Positions 15,805-24,387 of a stretch of 27,491 bases of DNA are shown here, one piece after another (position 1 is the first letter of the stretch; each line of letters begins with the position of its first letter). This stretch comes from DASUFH01 sp036274645. Lineage in GTDB: Bacteria > Acidobacteriota > Terriglobia > 20CM-2-55-15. A program made the translations under genes and the position numbers. Location of the stretch: NCBI GenBank assembly GCA_036274645.1, contig DASUFH010000045.1, forward strand, positions 1 to 27,491, in the 5' to 3' direction. Under the pieces are notes generated by a model. The model searched no databases. It was not told the DNA's origin and saw nothing but the letters and a program-made list of their open reading frames with translations.

Positions 15805-17499
15805 TCAGTTCAAGGCTTCTGCGCTGATGTAGTAGTTACGATCGACCTCAAATGCCGTGATTGGATCCGTGGAACTGATCGACTGCAGCTCCCGTGTCGG
15901 CGTGATGTTCACCGGCTTTCCGTTAACGATCACGCGGATCGGCATGGCAAAGCCGGCAACAACGCGGCTCCACTTGAATGAAACGTCGCGTCCCGCGACC
16001 CGGTACTGGAGCAGAGGGATATCGGTCGTTCGGAGGTACTGGTCGAACACCTTGCTCAGGTCGACGCCGGCCTGCTGCGAAATGTACGACTCGATTTGCT
16101 GGGTGGTCACGGTCTGACGCGCGAAATCGCGATTGAGGCCCTGCAGAATCGATCTCCAGCGGGCGTCGTCGTTGACGATTTGCCGGATCGTGTGGAGCAT
16201 GTTGCTGCCCTTCGGATACATGTCGCCCGAACCTTCGCGGTTGGCGCCATACGTTCCGATGATGGGGCGGTCGTTCCGGATGTCCCGGCGGGTTCCGATC
16301 ACATAGTCTGCTCCGGCCTGTTTGCCCCAGTAGTATTCGACAAAGATGTTTTCCGCGTAACTCGCAAAGGCTTCATGGATCCACATGTCGGCTGCGTCCT
16401 TCATCGAGATGTTGTTCCCGAACCATTCGTGCGCCGACTCATGCACGATGATGTAATCGAACTTCATTCCGATGCCCGTGCCGCTCAAATCGCGATCGCG
16501 ATAGCCATTCCGAAAATAGTTGCCGTAGGTGACCGAACTCTGGTGTTCCATGCCGGGGTAGGACACGGTTACCAGCTTATAGCCGTCCTCATACCAGGGG
16601 TACTTGCCGAACCAGTATTCGAATGCCTTGAGCATTCGGGGGACCTCCTGGAACGCCTTCATTGCGGCTTCCTTCTGATGGGGCAGGACCCAGTAGCTGA
16701 TATCGAGATTGCCGGCGACACCGGCGTACGTGTCGGACCAGTTGATGTAATCCCCGATGTTGGCGTTGACGCCGTAGTTGTTGATCGGGCTTGAGACGAA
16801 CCAGTGAAATGTCCGGGTTTTGGCCTGCTCGTCGTGATCGATACCCTTGAGACGACCGTTCGAAACGTCGACAAGGTTGTCGGGAACCGTGACGTGGATA
16901 TCCATGCCGCGGTCCGGCTCGTCATAACCGATGTCCTTATTGGGCCACCAGATGCTCGCGCCGATCCCCTCGCACGTGGTATTGATCCACCACTCTCCAA
17001 CATCGTCGCGGCCCCAGGTGATCCCTCCGGACCACGGAGGATTCCTCGCCTCGGTCGGCCGTCCTCCGTATTCGATCTCCACTTTGTCTTCGATTCCCGC
17101 CGGCAGTTCCTTTTCGAAACGAACCCAGTAGACATTGCCTTCGCGCTCGTATTTCAGTTCGGCGCCGCCATGAACGACTCTGGATATCGTCAGAGGCGTC
17201 TGCAGATCGATCTGCATCCGGTCGCCGGGCTTCAGCGTCTTGAAGGTAATGACATTGGATCCGCGAATCCTTTTTGCCGTAGGCGTGAATTCGACCGACA
17301 GGTCGTAATGCAGAACATCCCACCACTCGCGCTCTGGCGTTATCGCCCCGCGAAGCGTTTCCTGCCGGGTTGCCGGCGCGTTCGGCGTTTGCGCCAGGGC
17401 GCCCGCGAGCAGGGCCAGGCCGCAGAGGACCACGAAAGTCAGGGGTAACGCGCTCTTCTTCGGAAGAGGGCAAAATGACGAGCGGAAAGCTAATTTCAT
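15805..17499 (-). CDS. Exported M1-family zinc metallopeptidase
   Basis: 564 aa, shorter than aminopeptidase N (about 870) but usual for the bacterial M1 proteins that have only the N-terminal and catalytic domains. A signal peptide or anchor lies at about 17-37. The zinc site is complete: H353-E354-x-x-H357 ('VHESAHEWFGNN') and Glu376, 18 residues on ('WIHEAFASYAENIF'). The substrate-binding GAMEN loop is replaced by G316-M-E-H-Q320 ('YPGMEHQSSVTYGNYF'). It probably trims peptides in the periplasm. That fits a peptide importer starting about 600 bp away on the other strand, although this is position-based inference. The ribosome site is weak. Confidence 0.92.
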   Translation of the reverse strand: MKLAFRSSFCPLPKKSALPLTFVVLCGLALLAGALAQTPNAPATRQETLRGAITPEREWWDVLHYDLSVEFTPTAKRIRGSNVITFKTLKPGDRMQIDLQTPLTISRVVHGGAELKYEREGNVYWVRFEKELPAGIEDKVEIEYGGRPTEARNPPWSGGITWGRDDVGEWWINTTCEGIGASIWWPNKDIGYDEPDRGMDIHVTVPDNLVDVSNGRLKGIDHDEQAKTRTFHWFVSSPINNYGVNANIGDYINWSDTYAGVAGNLDISYWVLPHQKEAAMKAFQEVPRMLKAFEYWFGKYPWYEDGYKLVTVSYPGMEHQSSVTYGNYFRNGYRDRDLSGTGIGMKFDYIIVHESAHEWFGNNISMKDAADMWIHEAFASYAENIFVEYYWGKQAGADYVIGTRRDIRNDRPIIGTYGANREGSGDMYPKGSNMLHTIRQIVNDDARWRSILQGLNRDFARQTVTTQQIESYISQQAGVDLSKVFDQYLRTTDIPLLQYRVAGRDVSFKWSRVVAGFAMPIRVIVNGKPVNITPTRELQSISSTDPITAFEVDRNYYISAEALN

Positions 17500-18105
17500 T
17501 GGATACCCGTCGCGGCTACCTGGCGATGCGCGCCGCGTCCTTATTACTTATCACAAACGTCCTTGACCATGCCGTCGCGGGCCTTAATGTTCCGATCTTC
17601 TCTTAAGTCTTGGCCGAACCCCCTTTGGCGGGTCGACGCCTCCCCGGACCAATTCTTGATCTGACCTCATTTTCAGCGGCCTCAGACACTATCACGCGCT
17701 GCAGGTCGCTTCAGAATCGGCGCCGTCTATTCCTCTGGTCGGAGGGCCATTGGGCCCTGCCCGCTTGGAGGGGCGGTCTATGACCGCCCGACGTTTCGGA
17801 GTGGAAATCTCTGACTCGCAGATATTCACTTTGAAACGCTGGGCGGTCATAGACCGCCCCTACAAACAGGCGGGGACCGAAATGTTTCCGTCGTGCACTG
17901 GTAGCGAGTACCGATCTGCAAAGCGCCCCAGGCGGTCCCTCAAAGGCTCCGATGCCGGACAGGTTCATCATCTCCCTAAGTGAGCCGTTCGCGAGACCGG
18001 ACGAAGACGTTCACTGGAACGTCGACCAGGAACAACGTGAAGGACAGTCACCGCAATTCGTCGTTTTCCGGCATGCCGTTCTTCGGTAATCTGGAAGAAC
18101 CCATT
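17500..18105. other. Long intergenic region between M1 peptidase and peptide-importer operon
   Basis: About 600 nt between divergent genes (480 nt if the binding-protein gene starts at its GTG, 17980). It holds one palindromic repeat element (17768-17863), described separately. A possible plus-strand -35 (TTGACC, 17563-17568) has no good partner. Open frames here, including one on the minus strand at 17711-17971 that reads through the repeat, have no coding character. No tRNA or riboswitch was seen. Confidence 0.5.
17768..17863 (+). repeat. Palindromic MITE/REP-like element, copy A
   Basis: About 96 bp. Each end is itself a palindrome: GGGCGGTC-tat-GACCGCCC (17771-17789) on the left and its reverse complement (17841-17859) on the right. 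The inner flanks CGTTTC (17792-17797) and GAAACG (17833-17838) also pair, so the whole element folds into one long hairpin. Read on the minus strand it gives 'VGAVYDRPAF', a string I associate with intergenic repeats in acidobacterial genomes. No transposase inside. Copy B lies at 24238 in the opposite orientation. Confidence 0.85.
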
Positions 18106-19824
18106 ATGGAAAGCCGCGTGTCCGACACACAGACGGTGAATTCCGGCGATTCCCTGAGCCGGGCCGCGTTGCGCCAGATCGCGTTGCTGGCCGTGGCCGG
18201 CGTCGTGGGCTTTGTCCTGTTGATGGGACTGCTTTCCCGCGCTTCGAACCTCACGGGATCCGGCGCTGGCGCCCTCGGCGCCGTGGACTTCAAAACGAAA
18301 ACGATCACGATCGCTCTCGAGGAAGAGCCGCCCCAGATCGACGGCACGCGCGCCACCGATACGGTCAGTTTTCGCATTCTCGGCCACGTGATGGAGGGGT
18401 TGCTGCGCTACGACGCCAGCGGCCATCTCGCCCCGGCGGTGGCGGAACGCTGGGAAATCAACGCCGGCGGGGCGACTTTCTGGCTGCGCGAGAACGCCCT
18501 GTGGAGTGACGGAAAGCCGGTCACCGCGCGCGACTTCGTCTTCGCCTGGCAGACGGTCGTGGATCCGGCAACGGCCTCGGAATACGCCTTCATCATGTAT
18601 CCGATCAAAAACGCCGAAGCGATCAACAACAAGAAGCTGCCGCGCGCGGCTCTCGGCGTCCACGCGATCGGGGATCGGGAATTGCGGGTCGAGTTCGAAC
18701 GGCCGATCGCGTTTTTCGACAAGCTGGTCGCATTTGGCGTGTACAACCCGGTCCGTGAGGACTTTTACCGCAGCCGGCAGGGCCGCTATGGGGCCGACGC
18801 CACGGACACGCTTTACAACGGTCCTTTCACCATCACCAGGTGGGTGCACGGCGCCCACGTGCGTCTGGAAAAGAATTCGCGCTACTGGAACCGGGACGCC
18901 GTCCGCCTGGACGTGATCGACATGCCGTACATCACCTCGGATACCGGCGCGGTCGTGAACCTTTATAAGAGCGGCGCGGTGGCTCGCGCGACACTCGACA
19001 AACAACAACTCGGAGACGCCATGCGGCTCGGCTGGAATGTGGGCCGCTATAACGACGGATCGGTCTTCTATCTCGATTTCAACTTCCGTCCGGGGCGAAT
19101 CACCGCCAACCACAATCTGCGCAAGGCGCTCCAGCTGGTGAGCGACTCCGGCGAACTGGTCAACAAGGTCATTGCGCTGCCGGGATATCAGCCCGCCGTC
19201 TCGCTGTTTCCGGCCTGGCTGAAGGGAGTGGAGAAGTCGTTCCGTCAGGAATATCCCCCGGAGGTCATCACGCCCGACTACAACGAAGCGCGGCGGCGGC
19301 TCGATCTGGCGAAAAAGGAACTCGGTCTCGAGCAGATTCCGCCCCTGGTTCTGCTCACCGACGATTCTCCGCTGACCAACCGGCAATCCGAGTACTTTCA
19401 GGATCTTTTCAAGCGGACGCTGGGACTGGAGATCAGGATCGACAAGCAGATCTTCAAGCAGCGTCTGGCCAAGATGACCTCCGGGGACTACGACATCGTC
19501 ATGGCGGGCTGGGGCCCTGATTTCGACGATCCCCTGACGTTTGGGGACCTCTTCGCTTCCTGGAACGCCAACAATAGGGGCCGGTACAACAATCCCGAGC
19601 TCGATCGTCAGGTGAGGGTTGCCCAGTCGTCGCTCGATCCGAAAACCCGCATGGACGCGTTTGGGAAGATTCAGCAGATCCTGATCGACGACGCGGTCAT
19701 TCTTCCGAGTTACGAGCGCGGCCGGGTCTACGTGCAGGACTCCCGGCTGAAGGGCGTCGTCTACAGGGCTGTCGGCGCCGATCCCGATTACACCAACGCC
19801 TATCTGGACGAAAGCCGGCAATAG
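18106..19824 (+). CDS. Peptide ABC transporter substrate-binding protein (SBP family 5, DppA/OppA-like)
   Basis: 572 aa from the ATG at 18106, 8 nt after GGAAG. A GTG at 17980 in frame would add 42 residues of no clear character; which is used is open. Residues about 22-45 ('IALLAVAGVVGFVLLMGLLS') are a transmembrane anchor; there is no lipobox cysteine, so the protein is anchored by its N-terminus rather than by lipid. The rest is a family 5 binding protein: 'VMEGLLRYDASGHLAPAVAE', 'LWSDGKPVTARDFVFAW', 'YNGPFTI', then 'GDYDIVMAGWGPDFDDPLTF' near the C-terminus. It delivers peptides to the permease encoded next (9 nt gap). Confidence 0.9.
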   Translation: MESRVSDTQTVNSGDSLSRAALRQIALLAVAGVVGFVLLMGLLSRASNLTGSGAGALGAVDFKTKTITIALEEEPPQIDGTRATDTVSFRILGHVMEGLLRYDASGHLAPAVAERWEINAGGATFWLRENALWSDGKPVTARDFVFAWQTVVDPATASEYAFIMYPIKNAEAINNKKLPRAALGVHAIGDRELRVEFERPIAFFDKLVAFGVYNPVREDFYRSRQGRYGADATDTLYNGPFTITRWVHGAHVRLEKNSRYWNRDAVRLDVIDMPYITSDTGAVVNLYKSGAVARATLDKQQLGDAMRLGWNVGRYNDGSVFYLDFNFRPGRITANHNLRKALQLVSDSGELVNKVIALPGYQPAVSLFPAWLKGVEKSFRQEYPPEVITPDYNEARRRLDLAKKELGLEQIPPLVLLTDDSPLTNRQSEYFQDLFKRTLGLEIRIDKQIFKQRLAKMTSGDYDIVMAGWGPDFDDPLTFGDLFASWNANNRGRYNNPELDRQVRVAQSSLDPKTRMDAFGKIQQILIDDAVILPSYERGRVYVQDSRLKGVVYRAVGADPDYTNAYLDESRQ

Positions 19825-19833
19825 AATTCAGCT

Positions 19834-20766
19834 GTGTTTGCATATACCGTCAAACGACTTCTGCAGGGCATCATCACGGTGTGGTTCATCGCCACGGCCA
19901 CGTTCGTGGCGATGCACGCCGTGCCCGGTGACCCGCTGGCGAACAACCGCGCGGCCAGCGAAGAGATCCGGAAGAACCTCGAAGAACGTTACGGGCTCAA
20001 CCGCCCCGTGCTGGAACAGTACGGTGTCTATATGCGGAATCTGTCGCGCGGGGATTTCGGCATTTCGTTCACCCAGCGGAACCGGCGCGTGAACGACATC
20101 ATCCTGCAGCATTTTCCCGTCTCGGCCACTCTCGGCATCCTGTCCATCGTGTTCGCGGCCCTCGGTGGAATTCTGTGGGGATCGCTGACGGCGCTGTATC
20201 GCAACCGGCTTCCGGATGTCGTCATCATGTTTCTGGTGATCCTCGCGATTTCGGTTCCGAGTTTCGTGGTTGCGGCAATCGGTCAACTGGGCCTCGTCAC
20301 GCTGAACTCCACGTTCGGATTCACCGTCCTGCCTGTGGCGGGCTGGGGCACACTCTCGCACATGCTGGCGCCGTCGATCGTGCTGGGCCTCGGGACCATG
20401 GCGTTCCTCACGCGGCTCATGCGGTCGTCGATGCTCGAAATCGTGAATGCGGATTTCATCCGGACCGCGCGGGCCAAGGGCCTGCCTCCGGCCCGAATCT
20501 TTCTTCGCCACGAACTCCGCAACGCCATTCTTCCCGTCATTACCGTTCTCGGTCCGGCGATCGCCGCCATCACGACGGGAGGATTTGTGGTTGAGCTGGT
20601 CTTTGCCATCCCGGGACTCGGGCGATTCTTCGTGGAGGCCGTCCAGCAACTGGACTACACCGTCATCATGGGAACGACCGTCTTTTACGGCGCGTTTCTC
20701 GTCTTCATGGTTATCGTGGTGGACCTTGTCTACGGGGTCATCGACCCGCGGGTGACATTGAAATGA
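19834..20766 (+). CDS. dppB: Peptide ABC transporter permease, DppB/OppB type
   Basis: 310 aa, the standard length for DppB. GTG start at 19834, 9 nt after the binding-protein stop. It begins with the usual 'RLLQGIITVWFIATATFVAMHAVPGDP', an OppB N-terminal helix and loop. It has about six membrane helices, and the cytoplasmic EAA loop reads 'DFIRTARAKGLPPARIFLRH', which contacts the ATPases. It ends 'VYGVIDPRVTLK', normal for this family. It forms the pore with the second permease, whose gene starts 10 nt downstream. Dpp rather than Opp is a guess; the substrate could be any short peptide. Confidence 0.93.
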   Translation: MFAYTVKRLLQGIITVWFIATATFVAMHAVPGDPLANNRAASEEIRKNLEERYGLNRPVLEQYGVYMRNLSRGDFGISFTQRNRRVNDIILQHFPVSATLGILSIVFAALGGILWGSLTALYRNRLPDVVIMFLVILAISVPSFVVAAIGQLGLVTLNSTFGFTVLPVAGWGTLSHMLAPSIVLGLGTMAFLTRLMRSSMLEIVNADFIRTARAKGLPPARIFLRHELRNAILPVITVLGPAIAAITTGGFVVELVFAIPGLGRFFVEAVQQLDYTVIMGTTVFYGAFLVFMVIVVDLVYGVIDPRVTLK

Positions 20767-20776
20767 GTTCAGCGAA

Positions 20777-22192
20777 ATGAGTTCAGCCAACGTCCGGCTC
20801 GATCCGGATGCGTTCAAGCCGGCTGAGGCGCGTCGCCTCGCGCAAAAGATCTCGCGGCCTTCACTGTCGTACTGGCAGGATGCCTCCCGGCGGCTCCGGA
20901 AAAATCCGCGGGCGATGGCCTCGTTCGTCATCCTGGTCGGCATGTTGCTCTTCACGATTGCCGGCCCATGGGTCTGGCGGGTGGGACCGGCTGTTCAGGA
21001 TGTGGATCAGATCAGCCAGCCTCCAACATTTGGAACGGCTGCGACGGCGTTGATTACGGAGCCACGCGCGCCCTGGCCCGGTGTCACGGCGGCGCCGCCC
21101 GCGGGCGACAGCGCCAATCCGTTAACTGCGGTAACGAACCTGCGGCTTTTCGAGCCTGCGACCACGCAGGGTATCCGTCTGGTCTGGGATCCGCTGCCCG
21201 GCGTGGCGGCCTATGTCGTGTATCGGAACGTCTACGATCCGGCTTCCGGCCGGGCCCTGGGCCTTCCGCTTGGCGAGACGCTCGACGGCGAACACGTCAG
21301 TTATGAAGACCGCCTGGACCTCACGCCGCAGCGCTACTGGTATTCGGTGGTGGCTCTGAACGGAGATGGCGTCGAATCCGGCGTTCATGCGACGTTGGCC
21401 GTCGACACGGTTCGCGCAGTCAGCGCGGACGAGGCCGTGGCGCGCGGATGGGCGCAATCCTCCGAAAACCTCAAAGCCGGCGACCACATTCAATTGCCCC
21501 GTCACCCGCTGGGCACGGACTATCTCGGCCGCGACCTGCTCGCCCGCCTGATGTACGGCGCCCGCGTCTCCATGTTCATCGGGGTCGTGGCGCCGGCGCT
21601 CTTCATCCTGATCGGCATCGTGTATGGCAGCGCGGCCGGTTTCATCGGCGGACGCGCCGATCAGGCGCTCATGCGCGTGGCCGACTTCGTGATGGCCCTG
21701 CCATTCCTGCTCTTCATGATCCTGCTCAAGATCGCGTTTGGAATCGGACCGGGGGAAAGCGGAATCTTTCCGATGCTCGTGGCGCTGACGCTGCTTTCCT
21801 GGCCTTCGCCCGCGCGCCTCGTTCGCGGACAGATCCTGCAGATCCGGGAAGAGGGGTACATCGCCGCCTCCAGGCTGCTCGGCGCGCGAACGGCCTATCT
21901 GGTGTTCCGGCACATGATTCCGAACACGATGGGCGTGATTCTCGTCGCGCTCACGTTCGCCGTCCCGAGTGTGATCTTCACGGAGGCGTTTCTCTCGTTC
22001 ATCGGCATGGGCGTTTCGCCGCCGACACCGTCCTGGGGAAGCATGTGCAATGAAGGGATCCGGACCATGTTGTCCCACCCGCACGAACTCATCTTTCCCG
22101 CCGCGTTCATCAGCGTGACAGTTCTCGCGTTCAACCTGTTCGGCGACGGACTGCGCGACGCGCTGGACGTCCGAATGCGAGGGCGCGAATGA
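20777..22192 (+). CDS. dppC: Peptide ABC transporter permease, DppC/OppC type, with an inserted fibronectin-III-like domain
   Basis: 471 aa, against about 300 for ordinary DppC. Residues 1-45 are the cytoplasmic OppC N-terminus ('RRLRKNPRAMASF'), and TM1 is about 47-66. Then a 175-residue extracytoplasmic segment replaces the usual short loop. A Pro/Ala linker (80-118) leads to a domain at about 120-213 with fibronectin-III hallmarks: 'IRLVWDPLPGVAAYVVYRN' and 'RYWYSVVALNGDGVESG'. The standard permease resumes at 'HPLGTDYLGRDLLARLMYGA' (about 243), with the EAA loop 'GYIAASRLLGARTAYLVFRH' (about 350-370) and the C-terminal 'FNLFGDGLRDALDVR'. The stop overlaps the next start by 4 nt. The permease assignment is firm; the FN3 call is from pattern. 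Confidence 0.93.
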   Translation: MSSANVRLDPDAFKPAEARRLAQKISRPSLSYWQDASRRLRKNPRAMASFVILVGMLLFTIAGPWVWRVGPAVQDVDQISQPPTFGTAATALITEPRAPWPGVTAAPPAGDSANPLTAVTNLRLFEPATTQGIRLVWDPLPGVAAYVVYRNVYDPASGRALGLPLGETLDGEHVSYEDRLDLTPQRYWYSVVALNGDGVESGVHATLAVDTVRAVSADEAVARGWAQSSENLKAGDHIQLPRHPLGTDYLGRDLLARLMYGARVSMFIGVVAPALFILIGIVYGSAAGFIGGRADQALMRVADFVMALPFLLFMILLKIAFGIGPGESGIFPMLVALTLLSWPSPARLVRGQILQIREEGYIAASRLLGARTAYLVFRHMIPNTMGVILVALTFAVPSVIFTEAFLSFIGMGVSPPTPSWGSMCNEGIRTMLSHPHELIFPAAFISVTVLAFNLFGDGLRDALDVRMRGRE

Positions 22193-23241
22193 GCGTGGCG
22201 GCGCGTCCGGAGGTCTCTCCGCGTCTGCTCGAAATCGACGATCTTCGCGTCGAGTTCGATACCTATGGAGGTGTCGTCAAGGCGGTTCGTGGCGTGAGTC
22301 TCGCCGTCGAGCGGGGCAAGACCCTCGCGATTGTCGGCGAGTCCGGATGCGGCAAATCCGTGACGGTTCAGAGCGTCATGGGACTTACTCCCATGCCGCC
22401 GGGACGGATCACCAGCGGCTCCGCGATGTTCCAGGGAGTCGACATCATTCGCCGGAAAGTCATCGACGGCCAGGATATCCGCGGCGCAAAGATCGGCATG
22501 ATCTTCCAGGATCCGATGAGTTCGCTGAATCCGACGATGACCATCGGCGCGCAGATCGCGGAGACGCTGGTGGTTCATCGTGGCCTCGCTCCGAGCCAGG
22601 CCCGGCGCCGCGCTGTTGAACTGCTTCACCGCGTCCAGATTCCCGAAGCCGACCGGCGGGCGAGGCAATACCCGTTCACGTTTTCCGGCGGGATGCTGCA
22701 ACGCGCGATGATCGCGATGGCGATTGCGTGTGAGCCATCCCTGCTGATCGCCGATGAGCCCACCACGGCGCTGGACGTCACGATCCAGGCGCAGATCCTC
22801 GACCTGCTGCGCGAACTCCAGCAGACGACGGGCATGGCGATCATCCTGATCACGCACAACCTGGGAGTCGTCGCGCGGCTCGCCGACGATGTGGCCGTCA
22901 TGTATGCGGGCCGGATCGTGGAACGCGGGACCGCCGACGATGTGTTCCATCGCGCCGCTCATCCCTATACGGTGGGCCTGCGCGCCGCGCTTCCTGCAAA
23001 CGATCCGGACCGGAAACACGGATTGAAACCCATCGAAGGCGCGCCACCGGACCTGTTCGATCCCCCGAAGGGCTGCGCGTACTTTGCGCGCTGTCCCCAC
23101 GCCATGCGGATCTGCGAGACGAACGACCCGCCGGCATTCGACGTTGACGGTTCGACCGGACGGCACGGCGCCAGTTGCTGGCTCCACGACGAGAACGCTC
23201 CCGCCGGCGCCGAAGGGGTATTCCGGAGGGGAACACCGTGA
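22189..23241 (+). CDS. dppD: Peptide ABC transporter ATPase, DppD/OppD type
   Basis: 350 aa. ATP-binding motifs are complete: Walker A G50-E-S-G-C-G-K56-S, Q-loop 'MIFQDPMSSLNPTMTIGAQI', signature 'FSGGMLQRAMIA', Walker B 'LLIADEPTTALDV' and the switch His in 'ILITHNLGVVARLADDV'. The C-terminal oligopeptide region has the cysteine set 'GCAYFARCPHAMRIC', which binds a [4Fe-4S] cluster in characterised Dpp/Opp importers. Overlaps its neighbours on both sides (ATGA upstream, GTGA downstream), so the proteins are translationally coupled. Confidence 0.95.
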   Translation: MSVAARPEVSPRLLEIDDLRVEFDTYGGVVKAVRGVSLAVERGKTLAIVGESGCGKSVTVQSVMGLTPMPPGRITSGSAMFQGVDIIRRKVIDGQDIRGAKIGMIFQDPMSSLNPTMTIGAQIAETLVVHRGLAPSQARRRAVELLHRVQIPEADRRARQYPFTFSGGMLQRAMIAMAIACEPSLLIADEPTTALDVTIQAQILDLLRELQQTTGMAIILITHNLGVVARLADDVAVMYAGRIVERGTADDVFHRAAHPYTVGLRAALPANDPDRKHGLKPIEGAPPDLFDPPKGCAYFARCPHAMRICETNDPPAFDVDGSTGRHGASCWLHDENAPAGAEGVFRRGTP

Positions 23242-24221
23242 AGCCAATCCTCGAAGCGCGCAACATCCAGAAACACTTCCGGCTCGACTCCAAACGCGTC
23301 GTGCACGCGGTCGATGGCGTCAGCCTGGACGTGTTCCCGCAGGAGATCGTCGGACTGGTCGGGGAGAGCGGCTCCGGAAAATCCACTTTCGGGAAGACGC
23401 TCGTGGGCCTGCATGAGAAAACGGCCGGCGAAGTCCACTTCAAGGGCGAACGGCTGCCCGGGCGTTACACGTCCGCGGACTTCCAGCGCTACGCCAGCCG
23501 CATGCAGATGATCTTTCAGGATCCCTACTCGAGCCTCAACCCGCGCATGACCGTCGGGGAGATCATCGGCGAAGGATTGCGCCTCAGCGGCGCGCGCTCC
23601 CGGCGCCAGATCTCCGATAACGTGGCGGAATGGCTGAGGCGGGTCGGCCTCGAGCCGGAACACGCGTCCCGTTATCCGCACGAGTTCTCCGGAGGCCAGC
23701 GCCAGAGGGTCGGCATAGCGCGCGCGCTGATCGTCGAACCGGAGTTTGTGGTCTGCGACGAGCCGATCTCCGCGCTCGATGTCTCTGTTCAGGCCCAGGT
23801 CGTGCGGCTGCTCGACGACCTGCGGACGTCCCTCGGACTGACCATGCTGTTTATCGCGCACGATCTTTCCATGGTGCGCTACGTCTCCAATCGAATGGCG
23901 GTGATGTATCTGGGGTCAATCGTCGAGATCGGCCGCTCCGACGACGTGTTCTTTCATCCCAAACATCCCTATTCACAGATCCTGGTCAGTTCCAATCCGG
24001 AACCCGATCCCGCAACAGAGCGGGGCAGAACGGCGCAGGCGATCGAAGGCGACGTTCCTTCTCCCGTCAACATCGGCGCCGGCTGCCGCTTTGCCGGCCG
24101 TTGTCCGAAGGTCTTCGACGTCTGCCGGACAATCACGCCGCAACTCCTGCCTTTGCAGGACGAACCCGGCGACCGACTCGTTGCGTGTCACCTGTACGAC
24201 GAAGAGAAGAAGACTTCCTAA
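23238..24221 (+). CDS. dppF: Peptide ABC transporter ATPase, DppF/OppF type
   Basis: 327 aa from the GTG at 23238, chosen because GGAGGGG lies just upstream and the protein then begins 'KPILEARNIQKHF' as the family does; a longer frame from 23175 only reads into the dppD tail. Walker A is G42-E-S-G-S-G-K48-S, signature 'FSGGQRQRVGIA', Walker B 'FVVCDEPISALDVS', switch 'LFIAHDLSMVRYVSNRM'. The C-terminal cysteine set 'GCRFAGRCPKVFDVC' is present, as in DppD. The partner ATPase of the heterodimer. Last gene of the importer operon; the palindromic repeat starting 16 nt after its stop may end the transcript. Confidence 0.95.
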   Translation: MKPILEARNIQKHFRLDSKRVVHAVDGVSLDVFPQEIVGLVGESGSGKSTFGKTLVGLHEKTAGEVHFKGERLPGRYTSADFQRYASRMQMIFQDPYSSLNPRMTVGEIIGEGLRLSGARSRRQISDNVAEWLRRVGLEPEHASRYPHEFSGGQRQRVGIARALIVEPEFVVCDEPISALDVSVQAQVVRLLDDLRTSLGLTMLFIAHDLSMVRYVSNRMAVMYLGSIVEIGRSDDVFFHPKHPYSQILVSSNPEPDPATERGRTAQAIEGDVPSPVNIGAGCRFAGRCPKVFDVCRTITPQLLPLQDEPGDRLVACHLYDEEKKTS

Positions 24222-24237
24222 TCCCCGCCTTCTGCCT

Positions 24238-24344
24238 GTAGGGGCGGTCTATGACGTCTATGACCGCCCAGCGTTTCAGGGCGTCTTTCTGTTCAATCAG
24301 AGATTTCCACCACGAAACGTCAGGGGGTCACAGACCGCCCCTAC
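24238..24344 (-). repeat. Palindromic MITE/REP-like element, copy B (inverted relative to copy A)
   Basis: About 107 bp, ends GTAGGGGCGGTC and GACCGCCCCTAC. The inner part matches the reverse complement of copy A: CCCAGCGTTTCA, then TCAGAGATTTCCAC, then CGAAACGTC. So it is the same element turned round. The left palindrome is interrupted by a perfect 9-bp tandem duplication of GTCTATGAC (24247-24255, 24256-24264). It sits 16 nt after the importer operon and could form a terminator-like hairpin. Confidence 0.85.
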
Positions 24345-24387
24345 AAGCAGTCCACCTTGTCCGCAGACCGCTCGCGCATTAAAGTGC

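Noticed and set aside
17711..17971. 86-codon minus-strand frame reading 'VGAVYDRPAF'
   Set aside because: It is the translation of the palindromic repeat, not a gene; a similar string appears by read-through at copy B.
18106..18250. Lipoprotein signal in the substrate-binding protein
   Set aside because: No cysteine follows the hydrophobic segment; it reads as a transmembrane anchor.
17968..19821. 617-codon minus-strand open frame opposite the substrate-binding protein
   Set aside because: Exact antisense of a family 5 binding protein; no recognisable domain, long only because of GC-rich third positions.
21895..23247. 450-codon minus-strand open frame over dppC/dppD
   Set aside because: Spans two overlapping real genes on the other strand and shows no domain.
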